A stretch of 64,000 bases of DNA, taken from positions 1 to 64,000 of the forward strand of contig NZ_BJOC01000022.1 of assembly GCF_006540005.1 (NCBI RefSeq), given 5' to 3'. The notes beneath the pieces were generated by a model. That model was not told the origin of the DNA and did not search any database. It saw nothing but the letters and a program-made list of their open reading frames with translations. A program made the translations under genes and the position numbers. The stretch is from Halomonas halmophila (GTDB lineage Bacteria; Pseudomonadota; Gammaproteobacteria; Pseudomonadales; Halomonadaceae). Below, piece after piece: positions 17,301-24,882 of this stretch; position 1 is the first letter of the stretch, and the number at the start of each line of letters is the position of its first letter.

Positions 17301-18900
17301 AGGCCGGGCCCTGGGCGCTGGCGAGCCGCTGGCCACGAATTACCGGGTGCTCGATCTCCAGGCCGCGGCTGTCGGAGTCGCGCCCATCGGCAAAGGCCGC
17401 GAGGCGCTCGGCGGCTTCCTGCTTGTCGTGTGCCAGCAGCAGGGCGCCATCGGTATGGTGCTCGCGGCGGCGATAGAGGGTATCGGCGATGTCGTAGAAG
17501 CGGCTGTCGGTGTGACGCAGCCAGTCGGCCAGCTCGCCGGCCATGGCGCGCAGGGCCGGTTCGCCCCGCGCGGAGAGGCGCAAGGGCAGTGCTTGCTCCG
17601 GCACCACGGGCGACGGCTCCGGCCCTGCCGGGGCGCTCTCGAGGATGACATGAGCATTGGCGCCGCCGAAGCCGAAGGAGTTGACGCCGATGACCAGGCG
17701 CCCTTCGGGCTTCAGCTTGCGTGCCTGGGTAACGATTTCCAGGTTCCAGTCATCGAAGCGAATCTTCGGGTTGGGGCGCCGAATGCCGATGGTGGCCGGC
17801 ACTTCGCGATGACGCAGGCTGTAGAGCGCCTTGGCCAGGCCGGCCACTCCCGAGGCGGTTTCCAGGTGGCCCAGGTTGCTCTTGACCGAGCCGATGGGCA
17901 ACGGCGTGCGGCGGTGTCGGGCCAGGGCATCGCCGATGGCGTGTGTCTCGATGGGGTCGCCGACGGCGGTGCCGGTGCCATGCGCTTCCAGGTAGTCGAT
18001 CTCGTCGGGGCTGATACCGGCGCGCTCGTAGACCTGTCGCATCAGCTGGGTCTGGGCGTCCGGGTTGGGGACGGTCAGGCCCTGCTTGTGACCGTCGGTG
18101 TTGACGGTCGAGCCGGCGACCACACCCAGGATGTTGTCGCCGTCGGCCACGGCCTGGTCGTAGTCCTTGAGCATGAAGAGGCCGGCGCCTTCCGAGCGCA
18201 CATAACCATCGCCATCGGCATCGAAGACGCGGCAGCGGCCATTGGGCGAGAGCATGCTGGCCTTGGAGAAGATGATGAAGCCGTAGGGATGCAGGTGCAG
18301 GCTGATGCCGCCGGCCAGGGCCATGCTGGTCTCGCCGCTGCGAATGGCCTGGCAGGCCTGGTGGAAGGCCACCATGGACGATGAGCAGGCGGTGTCCACC
18401 GACATGCTCGGCCCGTGCAGGTCGAACAGGTAGGAGAGCCGGTTCGAGGCGATGCTGGAGGTGTTGCCGGTGGCGGTGGAGGCATCGATGGCCCCCATGT
18501 CGCCGGTATAGCGATACGAATAATCGAGTGCTGCGACACCCAGGAAAACGCCGCACTGGCTGCCGCGCAGCCGAGAGGGGGCAATGCCGGCGCTTTCCAT
18601 GGTTTCCCAGGTCAGTTCCAGCAGCATGCGTTGCTGCGGGTCCATATTGGCCGCTTCACGCGGCGAGATACCGAAGAAGTCGGCATCGAAGCCACTGATG
18701 TCGCCCAGACTGCCGGCAGCGAAGGTCACGCTGGTGCCGGGGTTGCGCTTGTCAGGGTGCTGGAAGGCTTCATGACTCCAGCGATCAGGGGCGACCTGGG
18801 TAACCAGGTCCTTCTCGTCCCTCAGGTCCTGCCAGAAGCCTTCCGGGGTGGTTCCCGGCATCCGGTGGGCAACACCGATGATGGCCACGCGTCTTGTCAT
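11395..18900 (-). CDS. rkpA: Type I polyketide synthase, KS-AT-DH-(cMT)-ER-KR-ACP (RkpA-like)
   Basis: 2501 residues, a single complete reducing module. Ketosynthase at about 1-430 (VDTACSSSMVAFHQAC, EAHGTGTAVGDP, KSNLGHLETASG); acyltransferase at about 515-840 (GHSVGEVAAAW, YAFHSPAMDP); dehydratase at about 885-1160 (DHVVGNAAIFPGAGF, HPGILDSAFQ); a methyltransferase-shaped but degenerate region at about 1200-1620; enoylreductase at about 1760-2090 (HGAAGGVGLAAIQ); ketoreductase at about 2105-2300 (VTGGLGGFGL, SYVAANHWLEAL); and an ACP near 2416 (DMGFDSLMGVEL). There is no thioesterase, so the chain must be taken by a partner, most simply the oxoamine synthase encoded next. Used iteratively it would make a saturated acyl chain. 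Gene content around it matches the Sinorhizobium rkp-1 K-antigen region. Overlaps both neighbours as ATGA. Confidence 0.92.
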   Translation of the reverse strand: MTRRVAIIGVAHRMPGTTPEGFWQDLRDEKDLVTQVAPDRWSHEAFQHPDKRNPGTSVTFAAGSLGDISGFDADFFGISPREAANMDPQQRMLLELTWETMESAGIAPSRLRGSQCGVFLGVAALDYSYRYTGDMGAIDASTATGNTSSIASNRLSYLFDLHGPSMSVDTACSSSMVAFHQACQAIRSGETSMALAGGISLHLHPYGFIIFSKASMLSPNGRCRVFDADGDGYVRSEGAGLFMLKDYDQAVADGDNILGVVAGSTVNTDGHKQGLTVPNPDAQTQLMRQVYERAGISPDEIDYLEAHGTGTAVGDPIETHAIGDALARHRRTPLPIGSVKSNLGHLETASGVAGLAKALYSLRHREVPATIGIRRPNPKIRFDDWNLEIVTQARKLKPEGRLVIGVNSFGFGGANAHVILESAPAGPEPSPVVPEQALPLRLSARGEPALRAMAGELADWLRHTDSRFYDIADTLYRRREHHTDGALLLAHDKQEAAERLAAFADGRDSDSRGLEIEHPVIRGQRLASAQGPAFVYDGNGCQWETMGRDLLHESKVFAAAIDEVDALFQRHADFSLRAELDGDNGTERFERTEIAQPALFAVQVGITRMLAAQGIEPVAVTGHSVGEVAAAWACGALSLADAVRVIHLRSHFQGLTRGQGEMTAVGLGVEAIAEYLEQPAHQDIHLAGINSTKGVTLAGPAEALERIEAELHGQRHFAKRLGLDYAFHSPAMDPIRDDLIASLKGLTPHRSRIPYISTVTGQELDGEQLDAAYWWRNIREPVRFADAARALTDDGTNVLIEIGAHPILKRYLSEALRDAELDGQVIGTLERDLAGPLCIDRTIGQTLLSGLATDTDHWFPVTGQLVELPRYPWQHQSYWMPSTSDGLNLLNRHYEHPLLGYRLAQHTLTWESQLDTGRRPWLADHVVGNAAIFPGAGFIELALAAAARWRDARPLDIEELEIQAPMMLDGQHGRLSRLAIAPEDGRISVHSREPAAGEEWQLHATARIMKQSKGLLLERTAPGLPQREPDLILDDHLAMASRLGLDYGPAFQAIDRAWIENEEVLGCINPTPVIEEQLEAQHLHPGILDSAFQLFLPLLARQSERQGQAFERQGLAFVPIRVGRIQWSPDAGRPVVARARLLKRAPYSFTADFELFDAQGRAVAVVSETRFKAVRLTSNAEQSLSHLDVCLTPAPHPTQQQPADLSSLVAAMPELVDGYAAATGQRYASELAPLLDRLAEAFAAEALAPELVDGELSQSHYQAMVAAQPQTQPLLDQLLHLLVDAGRLERHEHGWTQLATEDDVDAVTIWRLLAQDYPGHIGPIHRLGRFGLNLRELLAGHRCAEDIGLDRDRLTRLNRQLIGHHGWQALAAPLGKALGETLAELPEGQRLSLLEAGVSAPALGERLTRLLDPDLCDYRLLTAGELAWQHAEQLRERQPLIDVASLESADHDTASARAQLALVSLDVTNPELSRRLVDALPQRLAPGASVLLLGVAPSAWIDTLLATPGLDDTSNRPTACELEDVSAWLSQLGAVDIQPLPLEDDAGAYLIHARLPEAHQAGNGVPDRESTAEASSDFLLVADEGDTSLAEELAAALERQGHYAMIGDAEDAHRASRIIDLRNGGLERCQQAARWPGILEPVAENAAQAPTLWLITRDVAGTWRDDAAAEVSDDAALWGFGRSLANEAHGYTVRLLDLPAGELPTAAFTALSDELIGSDAETEVVIDAQGKRYATRLRVMPAPGESPTATNAEAQPHGAMTLGFPMPGQLRHLSWQPTSLEQAGEGQVQVRVEATGLNFRDVMYTLGMLSDEAIENGFAGPTLGLEFSGVVEHVGPGVEGVAAGDAVVGFGPASFSDRLIASQHAIAPLPNGIDFAAAATIPTTFFTVYYALKHLARLAPGEHVLIHGAAGGVGLAAIQVARWLGAEIHTTVGAEEKRDFLRLSGIERLYDSRSLTFAEEILADTDGRGMDVVLNSLAGEAINQNLRVLRPFGRFLELGKRDFYENTHIGLRPFRNNLSYFGIDSDQLMKECPELTQTLFSEMMALFEDGTFTPLPYTAFGNRQVVEAFRYMQQARQIGKVVVTQDQPLASAEQATPLEAPALQADASYLVTGGLGGFGLRTAQWLAERGARHLILVGRRGAASPEAADGIAHLEAMGVTVEAAACDVGDRASLSALLERCRAEHPPLKGIVHAAAVIEDGLIRNLDDTRIERVLTPKVEGARLLDELTRQDGLDFFVLYSSATTLFGNPGQASYVAANHWLEALAASRRGQGLPATCVRWGAIEDAGFLARNTRTRDALQERLGGSALRADDALAVLGRMLAAPGPSLGVLELDWPALARSLPTADSPRFSEVARAAGDENHQDDSDQDIAQLLADLSPEELHGTVTELLKAELASILLVEESKIDVHRSVYDMGFDSLMGVELMTAIESRLGVRVPVMVLSEASTLDKLSGVLIERLTRGDDADDESGDQAGLASLAAQHGADAIAESGETQPQEATTR

Positions 18901-20471
18901 GCTCGCTCCCGATGCTCCTGGTTGCAGCCGTCATCGGCGCCTTGCGCCTGTTCGATGACGGCCTGCCATATCCGTTGACTCAATTGCTCGGCGCCCAGCG
19001 ACTTGCTCGTCTGGGTCGTGTTACGGCGGCCGCGACTCGACCATAGCCAATAGGGCGTGTCGCCGTCGGGCTCGCCATGATGTTCATACGCGTTCGGCAT
19101 GATCGGTACATGGTCACCATACCAGCACAGTAGGCCTTGTCTGGTGCTGGTTGCCAATTGTTGTCGCAGACGCCCTGCCATGCGGTCGGCATTCTGCAGG
19201 TGCGCCAGGTAGCTGGCCAGCTCGCCGTCATCATCCGGCAGCGGCGGGGCACCGGGGGCCAGTGCGTCCTTGGGCTGGTCAGCCGCCCACTGGTCCAGTT
19301 GCAAGGGACCGTGGTTTTCCATGCTGATCACGAACACGAATAACGGCTTATTATCCGTATCAGCGAGCAGACTGCCAACCTTATCGGCCACGGCGAGGTC
19401 GCCGATGTACTGACCGCAGTAATCCGACCGCTCGAAGGCCTGGATATCGATGAATTCATCGAAGCCGAGTCGTGGCATGACGCGGTCGCGCTGGTAGAAG
19501 CTGGCGGCGTAGGGATGAACGCAGACGGTGCGATAACCGAGTCGCTTGAGTTCGGCGGCCAGGCTGGGTACCGGACGTTCGGCCAGCTGGTGGTAGGGGT
19601 TGAAGCGGTGAATGCCCAGGCTCTGCTGATCGAGGCCGGTCAGCACAGCGGCTTCGGTGCGCACGGTATTGGCGCCCCAGGCCGGCACCCGTAAGCGGCC
19701 TTGCAGCAGGGCTTCATCGCGCAGTGCATCCAGGTTCGGCAGCAGGTCGTCGCGGAGCTGGCCATGCCAGGGGCGCGGATCGAAGAAGGATTCGCTCTGC
19801 ACTACCACCAGGTGGGGCAGCGATGGCTGGTCCTTCAGGGTCTCCGGCGCGGGGGCATAGGGCGAGGCGAACTCGGCGAGCGGCCGGCGCATCAGCAGGC
19901 CATAGGCCCAGAGGGCGCTGAACAGGCCGAGCCGATGGGTATCTACTGCCGGGTCGAGGCTGCACGCCGGCAGGCGACGCAGGCTGACCCGCAGCAGCAG
20001 GATCGAGGCCACGATGATCAGCGCGCTGCGCGACAGGAAGACCTCCCCGCCATGCCGGGTCAACAGTGAGGGCTCGATCAGCAGAAAACCGATGATGGCC
20101 GCCAGGCCGGCCAGGGTCGCACCAATCGCCAGGCCGATGCCGAAGAAGGGCACATAGAGGCGCGGATGGCGAATGGCGTCGAGAAAGTACTCGAAGTCCT
20201 GACAGATAAAGGGTTCGCGGAGGGTCCTGGATTTGGCATTGCTCGACTGCACGACTACTAGCTGCAGCGCCACGAACAGCATCAGGGCGAACCAGGGGCG
20301 CTGCAGGATCAGTACCAGGCCACCGAAGGCCAGGCTCCAGGTGCCGACATGCACCGCCAGGGTCGAGGCCGGGCGCTGCCAGGCCGCGGCGGGCGCGGGG
20401 CGAAGCAGAGACTCGGCGAACAGGCTGGCGATCAGTCCCAGCCCCCAGGGCCAGAGCAGGGCCAGCGTCAT
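18897..20471 (-). CDS. rkpI: Membrane sulfatase-fold enzyme (LtaS/RkpI-like)
   Basis: 524 residues from the ATG at 20471, which overlaps the SDR stop (ATGA) and follows GGGAGATCGAC. About five membrane helices occupy the first 200 residues (LLWPWGLGLIASLFAESLL, FALMLFVALQLVVVQ, LYVPFFGIGLAIGATLAGLA). They are followed by an external alkaline-phosphatase/sulfatase domain: metal-site VVVQSESFFD, the nucleophile threonine in WGANTVRTEAA, MENHGPL and the metal ligands in WYGDHVP. Enzymes of this group move phospho-head groups (phosphoglycerol, phosphoethanolamine) onto lipids or glycans at the outer face of the inner membrane. Here it probably modifies the lipid made by the PKS/oxoamine pathway or its glycan. 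Substrate unknown; corresponds to RkpI by position. Confidence 0.82.
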   Translation of the reverse strand: MTLALLWPWGLGLIASLFAESLLRPAPAAAWQRPASTLAVHVGTWSLAFGGLVLILQRPWFALMLFVALQLVVVQSSNAKSRTLREPFICQDFEYFLDAIRHPRLYVPFFGIGLAIGATLAGLAAIIGFLLIEPSLLTRHGGEVFLSRSALIIVASILLLRVSLRRLPACSLDPAVDTHRLGLFSALWAYGLLMRRPLAEFASPYAPAPETLKDQPSLPHLVVVQSESFFDPRPWHGQLRDDLLPNLDALRDEALLQGRLRVPAWGANTVRTEAAVLTGLDQQSLGIHRFNPYHQLAERPVPSLAAELKRLGYRTVCVHPYAASFYQRDRVMPRLGFDEFIDIQAFERSDYCGQYIGDLAVADKVGSLLADTDNKPLFVFVISMENHGPLQLDQWAADQPKDALAPGAPPLPDDDGELASYLAHLQNADRMAGRLRQQLATSTRQGLLCWYGDHVPIMPNAYEHHGEPDGDTPYWLWSSRGRRNTTQTSKSLGAEQLSQRIWQAVIEQAQGADDGCNQEHRERA

Positions 20472-21229
20472 GTCGATCTCCCGTAGCCCATGAGGCGCAG
20501 TATCGGTTGCGCCAGGCCGGCGGGCATGACGCCGAGGCACCAGCAGCCCAGGTTGAGGGGAAAGGGAAAGCTGACCCGTGCCCTGTTGTGCTCGATGCCA
20601 CGGGCAATGCGCCGTGCCGCGGAGTCGGCATCAATCTGCCAGGGCTTGGGGCCGGGCATGTCGTGACACATCTGCGAGCTGACATACCCTGGCATGACAA
20701 CGGTGACGCCGACCCCGCGTGGTGCCAGCCACCCGCGCAGGGCTTCGCCATAGGCCTTGATGCCGGCCTTGCTGGCGCTGTAGCTGGGCGTCAGCGGCAG
20801 GCCATGCCAGGCGGCCAGTGAGCTGAGGAAGACCAGCTGACCATGCCCGCGTTCGATCATGCGCGGTGCCAGATGTCGCGCCATGGCCATAGGGGTGCGC
20901 AGGTTGATGTCGAGCAGCCGGCTGGTGGCCTGCCAGTCTTCCATTTCCGCGCCGTCTTCGGCGTGAATGTTCTGACCGGCATTGGCGATCACCACATCGG
21001 GCAGTGCTAGCTGGCCCAGCCACGCCTCGAGCGCCGTATCATCCGTCAGGTCGATCCGGCTCAGCTCGACTTCCGCGCCGGCATCATGGCATGCCTGAGC
21101 CAGTGCCTCGAGGGGCTCGGCGCGCCGGCCATGGAGGATCAGGCGAACACCGGGAGCGGCATAGTGACGGGCCAGGGCGCCGCCGATGGCGCCGGTGGCC
21201 CCGGTGATCAGCAGGCTGCGCGCCGTCAT
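20468..21229 (-). CDS. rkpH: Short-chain dehydrogenase (RkpH-like ketone reductase)
   Basis: 253 residues from the ATG at 21229, which overlaps the kpsS stop (ATGA); the longer open frame upstream is non-coding in character. Classical SDR: nucleotide-binding TGATGAIGG near residue 9, NAG at about 88, catalytic serine in VFLSSLAAW and YSASK at about 155. The C-terminal 40 residues are apolar (FPLNLGCWCLGVMPAGLAQP), as in 3-ketosphinganine reductases that sit on membranes. The likely step is reduction of the 3-keto group produced by the oxoamine synthase to an amino-alcohol. In the Sinorhizobium rkp-1 region the same protein type is RkpH. Confidence 0.85.
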   Translation of the reverse strand: MTARSLLITGATGAIGGALARHYAAPGVRLILHGRRAEPLEALAQACHDAGAEVELSRIDLTDDTALEAWLGQLALPDVVIANAGQNIHAEDGAEMEDWQATSRLLDINLRTPMAMARHLAPRMIERGHGQLVFLSSLAAWHGLPLTPSYSASKAGIKAYGEALRGWLAPRGVGVTVVMPGYVSSQMCHDMPGPKPWQIDADSAARRIARGIEHNRARVSFPFPLNLGCWCLGVMPAGLAQPILRLMGYGRST

Positions 21230-22464
21230 AACAGGGCCTCGAGGGGCGAGGTGGGTTCTTCCAGGCGAGTGGCCACGTTGTCGATGGCCAGCTGAATGCC
21301 TGTGTCGCAGTAGTAGCCGCCATTGAGCTGGACGGTGTGCATGATGGTGCGATGAAAGCAGCGGAAGAGTTCCTCGTCCGGGGCCTGTGCGTCTCGCCAG
21401 AAGTCGTCCAGCCCACCTGCGAAGGTCAGGCCATCCAGGCGGTAGATGGGCTGGCTGAGCGCGATGGTCGGACAACGGTGTTCCAGGGCGACGATGCCTG
21501 AGGTGCTGTTGACCGTCACGGTACCGGCGGCGGCATCCAGCAAGGGGTTGAGGTCACCGGATTCGAGGTAGACCGTGCGACCCGCGATGGCGAAGCGTTT
21601 TTCCAGGCGCTTGATCAATCCGTCGTAGTCGATCAGGCCCATGTCCAGGGGATGGTTCTTGATGCACAGCAAGCTGTCCGAGGGGGCATGCCGGGCAAAT
21701 GACGCCATGATGTACTCGATGACCTCTACCATGTCGCTGAAATGCGAGTGGTTGCGTATCTGGGCATCGCCATTGAGTTGCAGGGGCAGCACGTAGTAGG
21801 GCTTTTTGCCGGCGACCAGTGCCTCGATGCGCTCGGCATCCCGGGGCTTCCACCAGCGCAGTTGGGTAAAACGCTTGATGTAGCCGGCATATTCCACCGG
21901 CGCGGTAACGGGCGCATGGGTGCGGTAGCGCGGGAAGATGGCCGGGTTGCCGAGGCCGGCCAGGTGGTAGAGCACATCATGGGTGGCACGGCGCTTGAAG
22001 GAAGGCCGAAAGCGCTTGGGTTTCGCGGGTTGCGGCAGGCGATTGCCGACCTCGCGGAACCAGTCGGCATCCTGCGGCAGCAGCGAATAGCCATTGACGC
22101 CTTCGCGTTCCAGGGTGATCCAATGCGGTCGGAAATAGCCTTCCTCGAGCACATGGTTGCGGATGCCCTGCTTGCGGGCCTCCTCGATGGCGATCAGGTG
22201 CATGGGGCGCTGGTCGCCGAACAGAATCTGGTCGGTGGTGCCGTGCCGCTGCCAGAGTTCTCTGAGGAATTCGGGCAGGTTCTCCAGCTTGCCGCGGAAG
22301 TTGTGGCCGGGGCCGGCGCTCTTGCACCAGTAGGCCATGTCACCTGCGGCGAAGTTGACCTTGGCGACATGATGGCCATCGGCGCTCAGCTTCCTGCCTA
22401 ACCGGGGGAAGAACGGCGAGCAGACACCCTGAAGGAACAAGAAAGAACGTTTCGGCGAATTCAA
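21226..22464 (-). CDS. kpsS: Capsule Kdo transferase KpsS
   Basis: 412 residues if begun at the TTG at 22464, two bases after the kpsC stop. The frame is open 18 codons further, but those codons lie inside kpsC, and GGAAAG precedes this TTG at a good distance. The product MNSPKRSFLFLQGVCSPFF starts like other KpsS proteins. KpsS is the retaining beta-Kdo transferase that puts the first Kdo on the lipid acceptor (lyso-phosphatidylglycerol in E. coli) in group 2 capsules; it acts in the cytoplasm at the membrane. Characteristic capsule-synthesis motifs are KNHPLDMGLIDYD and NSTSGIVALEHRCPTIAL. Slightly longer than the E. coli protein (389 residues). Confidence 0.88.
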   Translation of the reverse strand: MNSPKRSFLFLQGVCSPFFPRLGRKLSADGHHVAKVNFAAGDMAYWCKSAGPGHNFRGKLENLPEFLRELWQRHGTTDQILFGDQRPMHLIAIEEARKQGIRNHVLEEGYFRPHWITLEREGVNGYSLLPQDADWFREVGNRLPQPAKPKRFRPSFKRRATHDVLYHLAGLGNPAIFPRYRTHAPVTAPVEYAGYIKRFTQLRWWKPRDAERIEALVAGKKPYYVLPLQLNGDAQIRNHSHFSDMVEVIEYIMASFARHAPSDSLLCIKNHPLDMGLIDYDGLIKRLEKRFAIAGRTVYLESGDLNPLLDAAAGTVTVNSTSGIVALEHRCPTIALSQPIYRLDGLTFAGGLDDFWRDAQAPDEELFRCFHRTIMHTVQLNGGYYCDTGIQLAIDNVATRLEEPTSPLEALL

Positions 22465-22466
22465 GA

Positions 22467-24506
22467 TTAATGCTTTCCAATAAAGGTGTTGCGGTACCAG
22501 CGATACAGGTGGGTCCACCAGGCCGGGCGATGATATTGGTTGCGCTGTTGTTCGAGTAGTGTCACCACGGTTTCGGCATTGCAGAGTCGGCGGCTGCCGG
22601 GGTCGACGTAGAGCGGGTAGAGAATCAGGGTCGCTGCCACCAGGGCATCCAGCTCCAGAGTCCGCCGTCGACGCGGGCAGTGATGGCGGTCCTCGGTGAG
22701 CCCCCAGCCCGCATAGAACGGCATGCCGTAGGTAACGACATGCTTGCCGCGCAGCAATCCTTCGAAGCCCGCCAGTGATCCCATGGTATGGACCTCATCG
22801 ACCATGTCCAGCAGATCGGCGATATCGACATCACTGACCTGCTCGTCGTGCAGGCGTTCATGGGCCGCGTCGAGGGCGCCGATGCGGGCGCCGGTCAGCA
22901 CGTCCGGGTGAGGCTTGTAGAGAATCCGCGCGTTCGGGTTGGCCTCGCGCACGGCGGCCAGCAGGTCGCCATTGGTGCGGATATCGAAGGTGCCATTGGC
23001 GATGGAGGCGTCGGTTTCCACCTGACCGGTCACCAGCAGAACGCGGTCGCCCTGGGGCCGTTGGCAAGGTCGCCTCCCGGGGAGGTTGTACTTCGAGAGG
23101 CGCAGGGCCACCAGGCGCTGTTGGAGCCCGGCGGCCCGCTCGAGCAGGGCCGGCGAGAACTCGGCCTCGTTGAGCAGACGCTCGAGTTCGCTTTCCCGAT
23201 GTGCATCGTAATGAATGCCCAGTGAATCGACGACCAGCGAGAGCGGGCGGGCGAGGTCGACGCCCAGACCGATGGAGCGCAGGAAGCCATCCTCCATACG
23301 CCACAGGTCATGGCCGGCGTGCTGGCAGCGTTGCTCGGCGCCGTCGTCCAGTCGTGACGCCCAGCACAGGATGCGTTCATGGCCCTCGGCATCCTGCGGC
23401 GGTTGGTCGTGCGCAATATGGCGGACCCGACTGAGAGCGCCGAGGAAGTCGCCGACGAAGCCGCGCTTCCAGGAGGACAGGCCGTAGACGGCCCAGTCGC
23501 CCGCCAGGCGCTGCTGCTGGCGAGTCTGGTCGCCGATCAGCTCGAGGGCTTCCTCGAAGTCGGTGGCCAGGCCGGTATAGGGGTTGGCATAACGGGCGTA
23601 GCGCAGATAGGCGGCGGCGAAGACCTGCTCCAGGCTGCGTGGCAGATTGCGTCGCGCACAGGGCTTGCGGTCATCGGTAAGCCCCCAGCCGGCATAGAAG
23701 GGCACGCCGTGACAGACGACCCGCTTGCCGGCCATCAGGGCCTCGAAGCCCAGCTGGCTGCTGACGACGTGCACGCACTCGACGGCATCCAGCAGCGACC
23801 AGGGGTTGAGAACCTCCCCGATCAGTCGGCAGCCGGGAATCTCGCCGGCATGCAGGAGGTGGCCGGCCTTCTTGCCGGCGATGACATCGGGATGCACCTT
23901 GACCAGGATTTCCGCGTCGGGGTGTTCGTCCCGGGCACGATCGAGCATGCACTGGAAATCCTCGGCCGCCGCGAGAGCTCCTTGGATGGACGCATCGCCG
24001 GCGGTCTGGTCGACGATCAGTACGCGCGGGCGCTGGTCGCTGAACAGCTGGCGATCCGGGGCATGGTTGTACTTGGACAGACGCAGCTCGCGGAGCCGCT
24101 GCATGCCGCGGCTCGCCCGCTCGAGCTCGTCCGCCGGGAAGTCGTCGGCTGCCTGGATCAACTGCTCCAGCTCGGAGGGCCGGCTGGCGTCATAGTAGAT
24201 GCCTACCGAATCGACGATCAGGCTGTGGGGGGGATGCCCCTCGACGCCGAGCCCCCAGGAACGCAGGAAACCATCCTCGACAGCCAGATAGGGCAGCCCC
24301 TGCGCCTCGGCATGGTCACGCGCCTTGCGTGAACTCGGTTTCAAGCCCCAGCCCGCGATCACCCCCGCACGACGCGCCGCCCAGCTACCCAACACGGGGA
24401 AGTGCTCGAACTCGGGCAGGCAGGCACGCAGAATCGGCAACGCCCGCATGCGACGCGTGGATACTGCGACAGTTCTGGCAGCTTTGGCTGATCGAGACCT
24501 GGTCAA
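22467..24506 (-). CDS. kpsC: Capsule Kdo transferase KpsC (two-domain; RkpJ-like)
   Basis: 679 residues from the TTG at 24506, chosen for AGGA seven bases upstream and for length close to the 675-residue E. coli protein; the open frame reaches a TTG at 24596 without a ribosome site. Two homologous halves are obvious: EDGFLRSWGLGVEGHPPHSL with AGWGLTDDRKPCARR, and EDGFLRSIGLGVDLARPLSL with AGWGLTEDRHHCPRRRR. KpsC extends the first Kdo, its two modules adding alternating beta-2,4 and beta-2,7 Kdo to make the linker between lipid and capsule. It is the first gene of the operon, so the promoter should lie in 24507-24750. The export genes kpsDEMT are not in the window. Confidence 0.9.
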   Translation of the reverse strand: MTRSRSAKAARTVAVSTRRMRALPILRACLPEFEHFPVLGSWAARRAGVIAGWGLKPSSRKARDHAEAQGLPYLAVEDGFLRSWGLGVEGHPPHSLIVDSVGIYYDASRPSELEQLIQAADDFPADELERASRGMQRLRELRLSKYNHAPDRQLFSDQRPRVLIVDQTAGDASIQGALAAAEDFQCMLDRARDEHPDAEILVKVHPDVIAGKKAGHLLHAGEIPGCRLIGEVLNPWSLLDAVECVHVVSSQLGFEALMAGKRVVCHGVPFYAGWGLTDDRKPCARRNLPRSLEQVFAAAYLRYARYANPYTGLATDFEEALELIGDQTRQQQRLAGDWAVYGLSSWKRGFVGDFLGALSRVRHIAHDQPPQDAEGHERILCWASRLDDGAEQRCQHAGHDLWRMEDGFLRSIGLGVDLARPLSLVVDSLGIHYDAHRESELERLLNEAEFSPALLERAAGLQQRLVALRLSKYNLPGRRPCQRPQGDRVLLVTGQVETDASIANGTFDIRTNGDLLAAVREANPNARILYKPHPDVLTGARIGALDAAHERLHDEQVSDVDIADLLDMVDEVHTMGSLAGFEGLLRGKHVVTYGMPFYAGWGLTEDRHHCPRRRRTLELDALVAATLILYPLYVDPGSRRLCNAETVVTLLEQQRNQYHRPAWWTHLYRWYRNTFIGKH

Positions 24507-24600
24507 GTGCTTGTCCTGTAAATCCGCGAGCCGATTTATCAAACGGGCGATTGTATCAGGATGTGCAAGAATCGGCGCGGTGTCGCAGGTGAACAACGTA

Positions 24601-24771
24601 AAACCCGGCCGGGCTGTGCCCGGAGCTTGAAGCTGGAAGAACGGCGCTACGCGCGTTCAAAGAAGGAAGAGGGTAGAACGGCGCTTCGCGCCTTGAAGAG
24701 GGAGGAACCCCTTTGCGCCACACACACTGTCACTAGCCTGACTTCTTCCCTCTTCCCTCTTCCCTCTTCCT
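24601..24771. repeat. Hairpin-plus-heptamer element 1
   Basis: Between kpsC and the small lipoprotein gene. From left to right: GC hairpin (CCGGGCTGTGCCCGG), purine heptamers (GAAGCTG, GGAAGAG), hairpins GCGCTACGCGC and GGCGCTTCGCGCC, a spacer, then the pyrimidine heptamer TCTTCCC repeated almost four times (24744-24770). The hairpin segment from GAACGG to GAAGAG recurs at 27453. The kpsC promoter should be in or near this stretch, but none was recognised. Confidence 0.6.
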
Positions 24772-24791
24772 GCTCGTGCACCCCGCTCGCC

Positions 24792-24824
24792 TTTGCCGGT
24801 ACAGTTGCCGCATTCCTCATCCAT
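24792..24824 (+). promoter_or_regulatory. 33-bp motif shared with prfC upstream region, copy 1
   Basis: 28 of 33 bases match 25722-25754. Shared cores are CGGTACA, GCAT and CCTCATCCAT. It ends 59 bases before the ATG of the small lipoprotein; the other copy ends 60 bases before prfC. Equal spacing to the start suggests a promoter or operator unit. Confidence 0.4.
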
Positions 24825-24882
24825 CGAGGGCTTGAGGTGACGAGCCGATATTTTCGCGCATGATCGTTCCAAGGAGGTCATT

